From QNBT01 sp964563335 (GTDB taxonomy: Bacteria; Planctomycetota; Phycisphaerae; Sedimentisphaerales; Anaerohalosphaeraceae): a DNA stretch of 36,242 bases. The notes under the pieces were generated by a model, which made no database searches, was not told where the DNA came from, and saw only the letters and a program-made list of their open reading frames with translations. Position 1 is the stretch's first letter. Each line of letters opens with the position of its first letter. This document shows positions 22,899 through 34,056 of this stretch, in pieces. The stretch is taken from assembly GCA_964563335.1 (NCBI GenBank), contig CAZLWL010000019.1, forward strand, positions 1-36,242. Reading direction: 5' to 3'. The translations under genes were made by a program, and so were the position numbers.

Positions 22899-23783
22899 AT
22901 GAAAACGCATAATCTTGATAGTTGGGAAGCCTTTGAAGAGGTAGTAAAGCAGAGCAGTATTGAAACAGAGGAACTAAAGGAAAGTAACCAAACCATTGGA
23001 CTCACAACCCCAATTATTTATCGATGACAAGCAGATTCGAGATGGTATTTGAAAAGCACTTTAGAGCGAAAGGTCAAAAAAGACATTACTGTAAATTCTT
23101 ACTTCAATCTGATGCTAAAAACATGGAATAGTGCGGGCAAATACAAAGAAAGGTGGCCTGACCTCGAGAACCAAATCATGAATCTTAATGTTGATTCCAT
23201 ACTGTCATTTCCATCGGAAGGAGCTAACAGCTTTCAAATAATTTCTTTTATGTCTCACCTGCGTCATCATGGTTTCCCTTCGCCTTTGTTAGATTGGTCA
23301 GCAAACCCACGAAAAGCAGCTTTTTTTGCTTTTGAAAATATTCCCGACGATGCTGGACAGGTTGCTATATATACCTTCAGGTATGATACGGGATATTTCT
23401 CAGATATGGGTAATAGCTTAGAACCTATCGCTATCGAAATCGGCACTGATATACCCGGAATAGAAAGACACAAAAAACAAGAGGCTTGCTATACACTGTG
23501 TGTACAACAGAATCATAGTGACAGTTTTAGAGACGCCAGATTTGACAATGTGGAAAACGATATTGATAAGCCCGGTTTCTATATTGACAGCAAAGTCGAT
23601 GAAGTAGACCTTAGTTCGGTACAGAACGTGGCAAATAAGTACACTATTCCTGTTTCAGAAAGAAATAAAGTGCTAAAGAAGTTACAAACAATGAATATAA
23701 ACCGATGTTTTCTGTTTGAGGAATCAGAGGATAACCGACTATCTGATTATTGGAACATCATCTTAGCTAATGAGCAAATATAG
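22899..23783 (+). pseudogene. FRG-domain protein interrupted by one nonsense codon
   Basis: From ATG 22899 (after AAAAAGG) the frame reads MKTHNLDSWEAFEEVV ... TTPIIYR, stop, QADSRWYLKSTLERKV, and continues to 23783. FRG domains carry the motif (F/Y)RGQAD..W.L.(T/S)(S/T)LER. The TGA at 23025-23027 sits exactly at the Gly of this motif, so GGA to TGA is the simplest explanation. The rest is intact (SFMSHLRHHGFPSPLLDWSA with AFFAFE, and NINRCFLFEE), for a restored length of 294 residues. FRG-domain proteins are of poorly defined function and often lie in defence or toxin-like islands. A shorter frame starting near 23049 would lack the motif and is unlikely to work. Confidence 0.75.
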
Positions 23784-24416
23784 TTATGGCGAGCATATTT
23801 AATTTACCCACAGCACCCATTTAATTTACTATTGACGATTTTCAATTTACTATTGGATTGATATTGGCGGGCTCAGCGTTAATCTGCGTCTAAGAACCTC
23901 TGTGCTTTTTCTCTGTGGCCCAAAAGACCTTGCGTTTATTGGAATTAAACCGTAGAATCGGTTTAGTCGTTAGTGGCTGGTCGCTGTATTAGTCGCAAGT
24001 CTCTTGTCGCTAGTCTTTAGCTGGTTGAATCACTTCGTGATGCTTTTTAGAGCAGATCCCTCCGCTACGGTCGGGATGACAAAAAAAACAATCCGTGTTA
24101 ATCGGTGTTAATCCGTGTCTAAGAACCTCTGTGCTTTTTCTCTGTGGTAAACTGGATGCTTCCGCCTTCGCACGAGGCTATGGCGGACAAGCGATACTTG
24201 AAGCTTCCGCCTTCGCACGAGGCTATGGCGGACAAGCGATACTCGATACCCGATACTGGATACGCACGACGCGGCCCGCATGACCTCACAGGCCACCAAC
24301 CGTCCTAAATTGTGCTTTTTCGGCCAAGAACGGCCCATCCCTTTCGCCTTCAGGCGAAAGGGATGCCACTCATAGGGCGGTAAAAAGTAAAATATGCCAT
24401 TTATACGAAAAAATCA
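23784..24416. other. Dispersed-repeat region before rpsO
   Basis: No gene. It starts with ATTTAATTTACCCACAG-type sequence (23798-23850) echoing the island's left edge, then two copies of a TCTAAGAACCTCTGTGCTTT motif (about 23890 and 24117), a piece similar to the 1826-1858 repeat (about 24057-24081) and a 45-bp tandem repeat (24158-24243). Confidence 0.6.
24158..24243 (+). repeat. 45-bp-period tandem repeat, two units
   Basis: Units begin at 24158 and 24203 and share about 41 bp (GCTTCCGCCTTCGCACGAGG and on). A divergent single copy lies at about 20678-20712. Frames across it are not genes. Confidence 0.85.
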
Positions 24417-24444
24417 TTGCAAAATGATTCAATAACGGTATAAT
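24417..24444 (+). promoter_or_regulatory. Promoter of rpsO-pnp
   Basis: TTGCAA (24417-24422), a 16-bp spacer, and a perfect TATAAT (24439-24444), giving a leader of about 80 nt before rpsO. Confidence 0.65.
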
Positions 24445-24483
24445 GTTATTGATTGTAAAGAGATGGGAATATGTAAGTGTAGA

Positions 24484-24505
24484 GCCGGCCAGTAGATGCG
24501 CCGGC
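24484..24505 (+). promoter_or_regulatory. Hairpin in rpsO leader, possible S15 autoregulation site
   Basis: GCCGGC (24484-24489) pairs with GCCGGC (24500-24505) around a 10-nt loop, 25 nt before the rpsO start. In several bacteria S15 binds structured rpsO leaders to repress its own translation. This stem is a candidate only. Confidence 0.35.
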
Positions 24506-24530
24506 AGTGTAAGAAGGATATGTTTGCAAG

Positions 24531-24797
24531 ATGTTGACGAAGGAAAAGAAGGGAAAAATCATAAGCGACTACAGGACCTGCGAGACCGACACCGGCTCGC
24601 CGGAAGTGCAGATCGCACTGCTAACGAGCAGGATTAATGAGCTGACCGAGCATTTGAAGACTCATCCGAAGGACCATGCATCGAGGCGCGGCCTGTTGAA
24701 GATGGTCGGCACAAGGTCTTCATTGCTGAAATACGTAGGCGACAAAGACGTCGGACGCTATCGTAAGATCATTTCTCGGCTTGGCTTACGCAAATAA
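24531..24797 (+). CDS. rpsO: 30S ribosomal protein S15
   Basis: 88 residues, the standard S15 length (89 in E. coli). The family pattern is complete: DTGSPEVQIALLTSRINELTEHLKTHPKDH (split in the conserved helix region, about 21-50), SRRGLLKMVGTRSSLLKYV and the basic C-terminus. S15 binds 16S rRNA early in small-subunit assembly. The gene lies directly upstream of pnp, the widely conserved rpsO-pnp order. An AAGGA-type site (24513-24517) precedes ATG 24531 at a longish distance. Confidence 0.97.
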   Translation: MLTKEKKGKIISDYRTCETDTGSPEVQIALLTSRINELTEHLKTHPKDHASRRGLLKMVGTRSSLLKYVGDKDVGRYRKIISRLGLRK

Positions 24798-24811
24798 CCT
24801 CACCGGACGGA

Positions 24812-24872
24812 TGCATTGGCATTGAGATGTGTAAGCCCACGAGCGCTGTTTGGCCTCTCAAATTCCAATGCA
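24812..24872 (+). promoter_or_regulatory. rpsO-pnp intergenic stem-loop
   Basis: Arms 24812-24827 and 24856-24872 pair over about 15 bp with a small bulge (TGCATTGG with CCAATGCA; TGAGA with TCTCA). In E. coli a stem-loop in this position is cut by RNase III and lets PNPase repress its own mRNA. The location and size fit such a role, but there is no T-run for termination. Confidence 0.5.
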
Positions 24873-24930
24873 CCTTCAGGGTGATTGAAATTGTTTACTG
24901 AGTTGGTTCTGAAAGAAGAAAGAGGTAGAT

Positions 24931-27081
<2,151 letters not shown>

Positions 27082-27161
27082 AAAAAGACAGCACGGTTTG
27101 CACCTAAGTTCTCGCAGTGCCGGTAGCCCAGGTGGTTATAGCCAAATGGTTGGGAGTACAT

Positions 27162-27953
27162 ATGTTACCATTTGTATCTGGTTTCATTCTGGCGGTAATT
27201 CTTGTTGTGCCGGCCCTTGTGCTCTTTTACCGCCGCTACAGGACTCGCTTGCTTAGCTGGGGCGCCGAGCCTCAGCGCCGGCTTGAGGAATTGGCTAAGC
27301 TTACCGGCGGCCTGGCCCACGAGATCAAAAACCCCCTTTCAACCATTAAGGTCAATCTCAAGTTAATCGCCGAAGAGGCCCCCCCGGCGCATGAAGATTC
27401 GCCAAGGTGGCTCAGAAAAATCGCCGTTGTGCAGAAGGAGACCGACCGCCTCGGCCAGATTCTCGACGACTTTCTACGCTATATCGGCAAATCCGAACTG
27501 CAGACGAATCCTGTCGATGTGAACGAGCTTATCAGTGAGATGGTCGATTTCTACGCACCTCAGGGGCGGACAAATAATGTTACCATCCGCCTCGGCCTTG
27601 CCGATACGCCGCTCGTTTGCAATATCGACCGTGATATGGTAAAACAGCTCATCCTAAATCTGTTTATTAACGCCGTCCAAGCCATGCCCTCAGGCGGCGA
27701 GTTGATTATAAGGACCAGAATGTTAGGCAGGAACGCACTAATCGAAATCACCGACACGGGCTGTGGAATCGAGCCGGACAGAATCGACAAGATTTTTGAC
27801 GCCTACTATACGTCAAAACCCGGCGGCAGCGGCCTTGGTCTGCCCACCGCCCGAAAAATCACACAGGCCCATAACGGCTCGATTTCCGTAGATTCACAGC
27901 CCGGCAAGGGCACCTCCTTTACGGTCAGCTTGCCCTTACAGGATGATTATTGA
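27162..27953 (+). CDS. NtrB/ZraS-like sensor histidine kinase without sensor domain
   Basis: 263 residues from ATG 27162 (GGGAG just upstream); GTG 27117 is an alternative. One N-terminal membrane helix (about 4-23) is followed directly by a HisKA domain with H box GGLAHEIKNPLSTI (His53), then an HATPase domain with N box LILNLFINAVQAMP, G1 ITDTGCGIEP and G2 GGSGLGLPTARKI. No periplasmic or PAS sensor domain is present, so the stimulus must come through the membrane helix or a partner. It starts 80 bp after pnp. The sigma54-type response regulator 100 bp downstream is its evident partner. Confidence 0.9.
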   Translation: MLPFVSGFILAVILVVPALVLFYRRYRTRLLSWGAEPQRRLEELAKLTGGLAHEIKNPLSTIKVNLKLIAEEAPPAHEDSPRWLRKIAVVQKETDRLGQILDDFLRYIGKSELQTNPVDVNELISEMVDFYAPQGRTNNVTIRLGLADTPLVCNIDRDMVKQLILNLFINAVQAMPSGGELIIRTRMLGRNALIEITDTGCGIEPDRIDKIFDAYYTSKPGGSGLGLPTARKITQAHNGSISVDSQPGKGTSFTVSLPLQDDY

Positions 27954-28054
27954 ATTTTAGATAGTGATGCAAGAATGATTTTCAACACGGCCAAATCCCG
28001 CCTGTCCCGACACCTCGGGGATGAAATCGGGATGCCACCCATTTTGTGTTAGCC

Positions 28055-29401
28055 ATGAATACAGATGCCGTAATCTTGATAGTTGACGACGAAAAGGACC
28101 ACGCCGATGTCCTCGTCGAGGCGCTTGCCAAACAGTGCGCCGAGGCAATCGGCGCCTACAGCGCCTACGAGGCTCTGGAGCTTATAGATAGCCGGAACTT
28201 TGACCTGGTCATCACGGACCTTAACCTCCGCGCCGATATCAACGGCATTGACATTCTCGATAGGGTAAAGGCAAAGAGCATCGCCACGCCCGTCATACTC
28301 ATCACCGCGTACGCGACCATCGACACATGCAAGCAGGCCATCCGCCAGGGCGCTTATGACTACCTCGTAAAGCCCATCGACGTGGACCAGCTCCGGGTGA
28401 TGGTTTCAAAAGCGCTCCCGCCGAAGGGCAGGGCGGTTAGTGTCGAGGATTTCGTCTTCGGCGGCGTCCGCAGCAAGAGCCATTCGATGCAAAGCGTCTT
28501 CAATGTCCTTCGCCGGGTCGCACCTACCAATATAAGCGTCCTTATCGAGGGCGAATCCGGCACCGGCAAAGAGCTTACCGCCTGGGCCATACACAATAAT
28601 TCGGCCCGCCGAACAAGACCATTTCGGCCCCTCAACTGCGCGGGTCTTTCTGAGACACTGCTCGAAAGCGAGCTTTTCGGCCATGCAAAAGGCGCATTTA
28701 CCGGTGCAGATGTCGAGCGAAAAGGCCTTTTCGAGGTTGCCGACAAGGGCACGCTCTTTTTAGATGAAATCGGTGATATGCCGCTGACCATGCAGGCCAA
28801 ATTGCTCCGTGTACTCGACGACGGCATCGTTATCCCCGTCGGCTCAAACAGGTCCGTCAAGGTCGATGTCCGCGTGATAAGCGCGACAAACCACAACCTT
28901 GCAAAACTCGTCGAAGAAAAGAAGTTCCGCCAGGACTTGTATTTCAGGATAAAGGGTGTAAGCGTTACATTGCCCCCGCTCCGCAGTCGGCCGGAGGACA
29001 TCCCGGAGCTGTTCGGCTATTTTCTAAAGCAGGCCTGTGAAGAATTAGGCCGCGACCTGAATCGCATAACTGAGGCCGCAATGGCCGTCCTCGTAAGTTA
29101 CGATTGGCCCGGCAACATCCGCCAGCTAAACCATGCGGTCCGCACGATGGTCGTTATGTGCGACCGTGATACCTTAGATGTTCGCGACATCCCGCCGGAA
29201 GTCCACCAGGTAAAGCAATTAGCCGGCCGAGTTGCAGCGGTAGGGGGGCTCGACCTCACCGGCCGACCCTTGAACGAAGTCGAAAAGGAGCACATCAGAC
29301 GCACCCTCCAGATGACCGAAGGCAACCGCTCCGAGGCCGCCAAAATCTTAGAAATCGGCGAACGCACACTCTATAGAAAAATAAAAGAATACAACCTGTA
29401 A
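28055..29401 (+). CDS. NtrC-family sigma54-dependent response regulator
   Basis: 448 residues from ATG 28055 (GTG 28046 also possible). The receiver domain has phosphoacceptor Asp55 (VITDLNL), acidic pair Asp11-Asp12 and Lys106. The central AAA domain has Walker A GESGTGKE (166-173), the GAFTGA loop (213-218) that contacts sigma54, and Walker B GTLFLDEIGDM. The C-terminal Fis-type HTH is NRSEAAKILEIGERTLYRKI. It activates transcription from sigma54 promoters after phosphorylation by the kinase upstream. No sigma54 promoter is obvious in the window, so its targets are elsewhere. Confidence 0.95.
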   Translation: MNTDAVILIVDDEKDHADVLVEALAKQCAEAIGAYSAYEALELIDSRNFDLVITDLNLRADINGIDILDRVKAKSIATPVILITAYATIDTCKQAIRQGAYDYLVKPIDVDQLRVMVSKALPPKGRAVSVEDFVFGGVRSKSHSMQSVFNVLRRVAPTNISVLIEGESGTGKELTAWAIHNNSARRTRPFRPLNCAGLSETLLESELFGHAKGAFTGADVERKGLFEVADKGTLFLDEIGDMPLTMQAKLLRVLDDGIVIPVGSNRSVKVDVRVISATNHNLAKLVEEKKFRQDLYFRIKGVSVTLPPLRSRPEDIPELFGYFLKQACEELGRDLNRITEAAMAVLVSYDWPGNIRQLNHAVRTMVVMCDRDTLDVRDIPPEVHQVKQLAGRVAAVGGLDLTGRPLNEVEKEHIRRTLQMTEGNRSEAAKILEIGERTLYRKIKEYNL

Positions 29402-29457
29402 ACTCCCCGCGTGTCATTCAGTACTTGCTTCTTAGTCCACAGGGTCCCGGAGAGGGG

Positions 29458-30606
29458 TCATACACTTTTTGCCCGGGTAAGTTCCTGTTCTTCCGGTAGA
29501 CGACCGACATTCGCCGCCAGCTCTGGATTAGCCTGGGATTTTTCGGTCAGTCGGTAGGCGGCGAGCATTGTACGCAGCACATCGCTCACAGTGACTATTC
29601 CCAGAATTTTTTTCTCCTCGTCAACCACGGGCATGCAGTTTATCTTGGTCTCGTGAAGCGTCTTTACAGCATTGTTGAAGCTGCAGCTGGGCAAGACAGA
29701 CACTACGTCCCTTGTCATAACGTCCGTGATGCGCAACTTGAGGCTTGGGTCCTTCGAGCTAACCCCAAACAGGTCGCCGCGAAATACCTCAGTCTGTGAC
29801 GCAGGTTCCCTTTTGGCAAAGGGGAGATGGCGCAGAATGTCCCGGTCGGAAACTATCCCCACCAGCCTCCTTTGCTCGTCGACTATCGGCACGTGTCTGA
29901 ATTTACCTTTCTGTATGATCTCCACTGCCTTGCCCAAGTTGTCTTCCTTTTCCAAGCAAATCACTCGCTCAGTCATACTATCTTCAACCGTTTGGACGGC
30001 CGATGAGATCAAGGCCGCCAAATCCAACGATGACCCAGAGACCAGGTCAGCGAGCCGCGGCCTTTTTTGCTGTTTTTCCACGTTAGCGTATAGCTGGCGT
30101 ATCGTATTAAGCCTGACGAAAATCTTTATAATGTCCGAGACCGTGACGATGCCCACCAACTTGCCATCAGCGAGTATCGGGACCATATCAACGTGATTAT
30201 CGACCATTGTGGCAATCATGTGTGGTATCGGTGTCTCAGGCGACGCGGACTTGGGTTGTCTTGTGACGATTTGGGTCAGTGGCTGTCGCAGGGCCTTTTG
30301 GTCTGTGTCTTCCTCACCAATTTTTCCAACATATGGGGAGAGCTGCCGATCGATATCTCTTCCTGAAACGACGCCCACGAAGTATGGCTTTTCTCCTTCT
30401 TCAATCGGAGGGTCCATTACGCAGACATGTCGGATTTTGTTGTCTTTCATAAACTTATCACATGTCTCCACGGTATCGTCCAAGGTTAGCATTTTGATAT
30501 TTTTAGTCATGATGTCCCTGGCAAAACGAACCGAACGAAAAAAGACATCTTTTCCATTGCACATATCATCTATCAGGTCGATGAGTCGGAATTGTTCACT
30601 TGGCAT
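29458..30606 (-). CDS. Protein with four CBS domains
   Basis: 382 residues; ATG 30606 follows AAAGGAG. Four CBS motifs are seen in two pairs: ARDIMTKNIKMLTLDDTVET with VGVVSGRDI; TRQPKSASPETPIP with VGIVTVSDII; SMTERVICLEKEDNL with VGIVSDRDIL; and ITDVMTRDVVSVLP with LGIVTVSDVL. CBS pairs (Bateman modules) bind adenine nucleotides and act as energy sensors. There is no attached enzyme, transporter or nuclease domain, so it probably regulates another protein in trans. It converges with the NtrC-like gene, 56 bp apart. Confidence 0.88.
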   Translation of the reverse strand: MPSEQFRLIDLIDDMCNGKDVFFRSVRFARDIMTKNIKMLTLDDTVETCDKFMKDNKIRHVCVMDPPIEEGEKPYFVGVVSGRDIDRQLSPYVGKIGEEDTDQKALRQPLTQIVTRQPKSASPETPIPHMIATMVDNHVDMVPILADGKLVGIVTVSDIIKIFVRLNTIRQLYANVEKQQKRPRLADLVSGSSLDLAALISSAVQTVEDSMTERVICLEKEDNLGKAVEIIQKGKFRHVPIVDEQRRLVGIVSDRDILRHLPFAKREPASQTEVFRGDLFGVSSKDPSLKLRITDVMTRDVVSVLPSCSFNNAVKTLHETKINCMPVVDEEKKILGIVTVSDVLRTMLAAYRLTEKSQANPELAANVGRLPEEQELTRAKSV

Positions 30607-31003
30607 ATTGTCTCCTTTGCACTTGACTTTGCGGGAGCTTTTGCTGGGCAGGACAATAATACCCCATACCAGAAATCGGCCCTCGAATAGTAAAATTACT
30701 CTTACATGATCATTTTATCGGCAATGTCTTGTGGCACCTTTAACAGATTGTCGTCGGCGTGCTCTTGCCGGTGGATATTCCTCGCCGGATGGGCCCGTAG
30801 CTTGATTGAATGGAAATTGACATGATGACTCCGAAACTTGTCTCATCGGCTCAGGCTCTTGTTTTTCCTCTCGTTTTTATGCGTCAAATTTTGTTAGTGG
30901 CAGTGTCTGCGCCGGAAGGCAGAGGACGGAAAACAGAAGACCCCGGCGCGCTCCCGATTAATCGGGACTTCGCTCAACAGAGGGCGGAGGGCAGAGATGA
31001 ATC
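30607..31003. other. Intergenic region, repeat-like
   Basis: Upstream of the CBS gene. It contains an AGAGGACGGAAAACAGAAG repeat (about 30921) related to copies at about 20469 and 20494, and a small palindrome CCCGATTAATCGGG (30952-30965). No gene is seen. Confidence 0.5.
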
Positions 31004-31921
31004 TTAGGTTAAGCCGAGGTCTTCATCGGAGATGGTTAGCTTTGCGGCTATGAAGTCTTTGTGGGTCAGTTTCAGGGCACCAGATATCCTGCGGATTTCC
31101 TCGATCTCGTCGTTTGAGACCTTATCCGAGGCATTGGCAACTTTGAACAGGCATACTAAAAAACTTCTCCTCTGGTCAAGTGTAGTGCACTCGAAGAATC
31201 CCCGCGTCAGCCGGAAATAATCCAGGCCCTTCAGGATTCTGTGGCAGCTAATATCTGTAACAACCCGGGCCTCGGGTTCACTTAGCCCCCACGACCTTGA
31301 AAGCACGCCCTTAATAGCATCTCTTTCCGCTGCTGAAATATCCTCATCGACGTTTGCAACCCTTGCCAGCAGACCGGCCGCAAGACAGAGCTGTCTTACC
31401 TTGTCGGCGCCAAGGTCGGCAGGGGCCTTGCCCTCGGATTCGAGCTGGTAATAGATGGTATTTTTGATGAAATCGTCAATCCGGCCTTCGCGCTGCGTGC
31501 CTGACTTATAAGCGCTCTGCCGCCGGTCAAGGGTCGGCCTTAACATCTTTGAAAGTCTTGAAAAGACATCGGTTTTGACCCCTGACACCGCCTGCGTAAA
31601 CTCGTCAAGAACCGGCATCTCCCTGTCGTCAATAATCCCATCGGCGCAAAACAGCTCCCGCAGGCTTTTCAGGACGAACTCTTTGTCATCCTCCGTTTTT
31701 GTCTCGGCCAGGACATTATCGAGCAGCGCCTGGCGTTCCTTGTCGGAGACGGCCGAATCCATATAGATTTCCAGCCGTGCCCACTCCTCGCCGGTGAACT
31801 CGCCAAGTGTGAAGGTAAGGTCTTTTAGAGAGTTGATTTCCTCTGGGTGTAACTCGCCGTCCACCCAGGCCGCAGCTATAAGCAGCTTCGCCAAGTCCAC
31901 AGCCAGCTTCCTGTCAGCCAT
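31004..31921 (-). CDS. TerB-like helical protein
   Basis: 305 residues from ATG 31921 (GAAAGG upstream); a start at 31942 is possible. The N-terminal about 110 residues have the TerB/DjlA pattern: LAKLLIAAAWVDGELHPEEI, then LRELFCADGIIDDREMPVLD, with acidic positions in DGELHPEE and DGIIDDRE that bind metal in TerB folds. A second similar unit follows (about 185-290: AAGLLARVANVDEDISAAER, LFKVANASDKVSNDEIEEIR). TerB proteins are linked to envelope stress, tellurite resistance and signalling. No ter genes accompany it, so the role is unassigned. It is cytoplasmic. Confidence 0.75.
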   Translation of the reverse strand: MADRKLAVDLAKLLIAAAWVDGELHPEEINSLKDLTFTLGEFTGEEWARLEIYMDSAVSDKERQALLDNVLAETKTEDDKEFVLKSLRELFCADGIIDDREMPVLDEFTQAVSGVKTDVFSRLSKMLRPTLDRRQSAYKSGTQREGRIDDFIKNTIYYQLESEGKAPADLGADKVRQLCLAAGLLARVANVDEDISAAERDAIKGVLSRSWGLSEPEARVVTDISCHRILKGLDYFRLTRGFFECTTLDQRRSFLVCLFKVANASDKVSNDEIEEIRRISGALKLTHKDFIAAKLTISDEDLGLT

Positions 31922-32206
31922 TACCACACCTTTCATCAACAATCTTAAATCAACAATCTTCCAGATTGAAGAACATTCTCCCGCTCACTGCGGTTTATGT
32001 CAAGCAGCACTTAGTACTGCGGTGCCTTTCATCCTTCTATAAATTTCGCAGTGCCCGGCCAACAGAGGCGCCAGCGGCGTGCAATCTGCACTGAAGAGTT
32101 GTTGTATAATTGCCACAGAAGCACAAGAACTGAACTGCGTAAAGGATTGGATACCCACCTTGCCAAAAGTGATAACGCCAGCCGGGCGAGCGCGCAAGTG
32201 GACGGC

Positions 32207-32458
32207 TTACTCGCCGTCTGAGGACTTGCTGTCATCGGCTTTGCCGGTCTGACCGGTACCGCTGGCAGCATTCTCGGCGGCCTTTTGCTGCGCCTTTTCC
32301 CGCTGGATGGCCTCGTAGATTTCCTTGCGGTGAACCGATATCTCCCGAGGTGCATTTATCCCCAAGCGAACCTTATCGCCGCGGACATCGACAATCGTGA
32401 TCTCGATATCATCGCCGATTATGATTGACTCATCCCTTTGTCTGCTAAGGACCAACAT
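32207..32458 (-). CDS. csrA: Carbon storage regulator CsrA
   Basis: 83 residues; ATG 32458 follows AAGGAG. The core (MLVLSRQRDESIIIGDDIEI ... VRLGINAPREISVHRKEIYE) is a textbook CsrA, including the conserved Leu4, Arg6 and Arg44-equivalent RNA-contact residues. It is longer than usual (60-75) because of an Ala/Lys/Ser-rich tail (about 55-83). It binds GGA motifs in mRNA leaders. In many bacteria csrA adjoins fliW or flagellar genes; here neither is present, so FliW-type control is not evident locally. Confidence 0.95.
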   Translation of the reverse strand: MLVLSRQRDESIIIGDDIEITIVDVRGDKVRLGINAPREISVHRKEIYEAIQREKAQQKAAENAASGTGQTGKADDSKSSDGE

Positions 32459-32792
32459 TTTCGACTCCTTTGTCTGCTGGCCGGCCAGCCTCGCTCGATA
32501 CCGAAAATCTATACGCCGCTGACCAATTTATTCCCTAAGTTTTATACGAACTACCGACTGCCTGGTGTGCAAATAATCTTCATACCCACATAGTTGCGCA
32601 CCAAATTCAGCCACATGTATATTGTTTCGGCCATTTCTCACCTGCCGAGCAATCAAAATTTTTTCCTTGTCCTACTCCACACGGAGTTATAGGACCCCCG
32701 AGCGCGCAAGTGCTTAATTGTTAAGGACTTAAAAAACGCAAAAAGACGCAAAAAAGATGCCTCTGCTGTTGTCTGCGGCCCCTCTGAGATGC
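32459..32792. other. Intergenic region, no gene recognised
   Basis: Upstream of csrA and downstream of the membrane-protein gene, both on the minus strand. It holds a short A-rich tract with two ACGCAAAAA motifs (about 32737-32753). No clear promoter or hairpin is identified. Confidence 0.4.
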
Positions 32793-33776
32793 TCAGCCGC
32801 GGTGTTTTCGCCGACGCCGGTATCTTAAAGCCACCCAATAGCCGGTGATCGACCCCACCGCTGCAAAGGCGACCATCTGTAGCGGCAATATAGCACAGGT
32901 AGCCCGTGTGAAGAACGGCACAGGCCAGGTCTGCACCATATGCTCGAGAATATCCTGCTTCGCGGCAAAAAACGTTATTGCGAAAAACGTCAGCACCGCC
33001 GCCGCCATCACAGGATACACATAGCTCACATCCAGAAACCTCTTCGCTATGAACGCAGCGAGCCCAAACGAAACAAACACTGCAAACGCAATCTGGCCAA
33101 CGCTCGGCTGCCCGACAACGGATACTACCTGGCTATCGAACATTCTGACGTCTTGCGCCAGCACTCCAATCGCGAACTGCGTGATTAGTATGGTCAGCAC
33201 GGCGGCCGTTACGATACTTAAGATCTTATTCGTCAGGGAGTTATCGCTATTGTGCCCATGCACCACGTCGGGCCTGGGCCCAGCTAATCTGTCGGCCGCA
33301 AGGACGCCGAAGTAACCGGCTGCAATGATTACCAGCCAGAAAAACCCCTCCCACCTCAGGGCTGCGTACAGGACCTGTCGCTTCGCGAGTGTGTGATTGA
33401 CCCGAAGTAGCGAGGTCATATCCCCGCTTCGAATGCCCCATACGACGAGGCCGGTAGGCCCGGCGAGAGGGGCGATCTGCCGACCGTAAGGGTAGCAAAC
33501 AAAGTACGCAACCCCGCCCGACAGGAATGCCAGCAGCCCGCACGTGACAATCTCAAAAACGGTGAACTCGCCGCCGAAAAGCGTTACGGCTCCCAGCGGG
33601 TCTGTCGGCTTGGCTACAGGCCAACCCAAAAGTCCTATCAGGGCTGCACCCACAGCCATCGACCCGACGATTCTCAATCTTGTCGGCACCGGCACACCGA
33701 AGAAGCTCAGCACTATCGGCACGCCGATACCTATTGCGACAAACGTATTAAGCACAACCGGCCACGACAGCTCCAT
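32793..33776 (-). CDS. Polytopic membrane protein of unknown function
   Basis: 327 residues with about eight to nine predicted membrane helices (for example about 9-25, 35-52, 75-95, 150-170, 190-212, 230-250, 258-275, 298-317) and a basic cytoplasmic C-terminus (RYRRRRKHRG). No motif of a known transporter, enzyme or sensor is recognised. A loop between helices (about 172-187, RPDVVHGHNSDNS) is hydrophilic. The start ATG 33776 is preceded by AAAGGA. It may be a lineage-specific planctomycete protein; no neighbour suggests its role. Confidence 0.75.
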   Translation of the reverse strand: MELSWPVVLNTFVAIGIGVPIVLSFFGVPVPTRLRIVGSMAVGAALIGLLGWPVAKPTDPLGAVTLFGGEFTVFEIVTCGLLAFLSGGVAYFVCYPYGRQIAPLAGPTGLVVWGIRSGDMTSLLRVNHTLAKRQVLYAALRWEGFFWLVIIAAGYFGVLAADRLAGPRPDVVHGHNSDNSLTNKILSIVTAAVLTILITQFAIGVLAQDVRMFDSQVVSVVGQPSVGQIAFAVFVSFGLAAFIAKRFLDVSYVYPVMAAAVLTFFAITFFAAKQDILEHMVQTWPVPFFTRATCAILPLQMVAFAAVGSITGYWVALRYRRRRKHRG

Positions 33777-34056
33777 TGATTATCCTTTCCGTATTTGCCC
33801 ATCACCATACCAGCTATTCAGATATCAGTCAAGCCGGTTTTCAGCTAACTTTGTCAATTGGCCGCCCGAGCGCCGATTAAAGGGGTCAGGAACCTTTTTT
33901 GGACTACATAGAATAGGCAAAGCCTTCGGCAAGCTCAGGCCAGGTAAGTTACTCATACGTGCGAAGCGCACTTTTTGAGCACTATCGGTATCAAAGGAAC
34001 GCCGTTTTAACGCAGAGGAGGTATATTGTGGTTTAGACAAACCGGGCTAACAGTTG

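Noticed and set aside
23025..23027. TGA recoded as glycine
   Set aside because: TGA is used as a normal stop by several intact genes here (for example the rhomboid-like, DUF2997 and S26-like genes), so a genome-wide UGA-Gly code is excluded. Local recoding has no supporting signal.
24095..24338. Open frames over the 45-bp tandem repeat, and a CRISPR possibility
   Set aside because: The peptides are just the repeat translated (ASAFARGYGGQ twice). There are two units with no spacers, so neither a gene nor a CRISPR array is supported.
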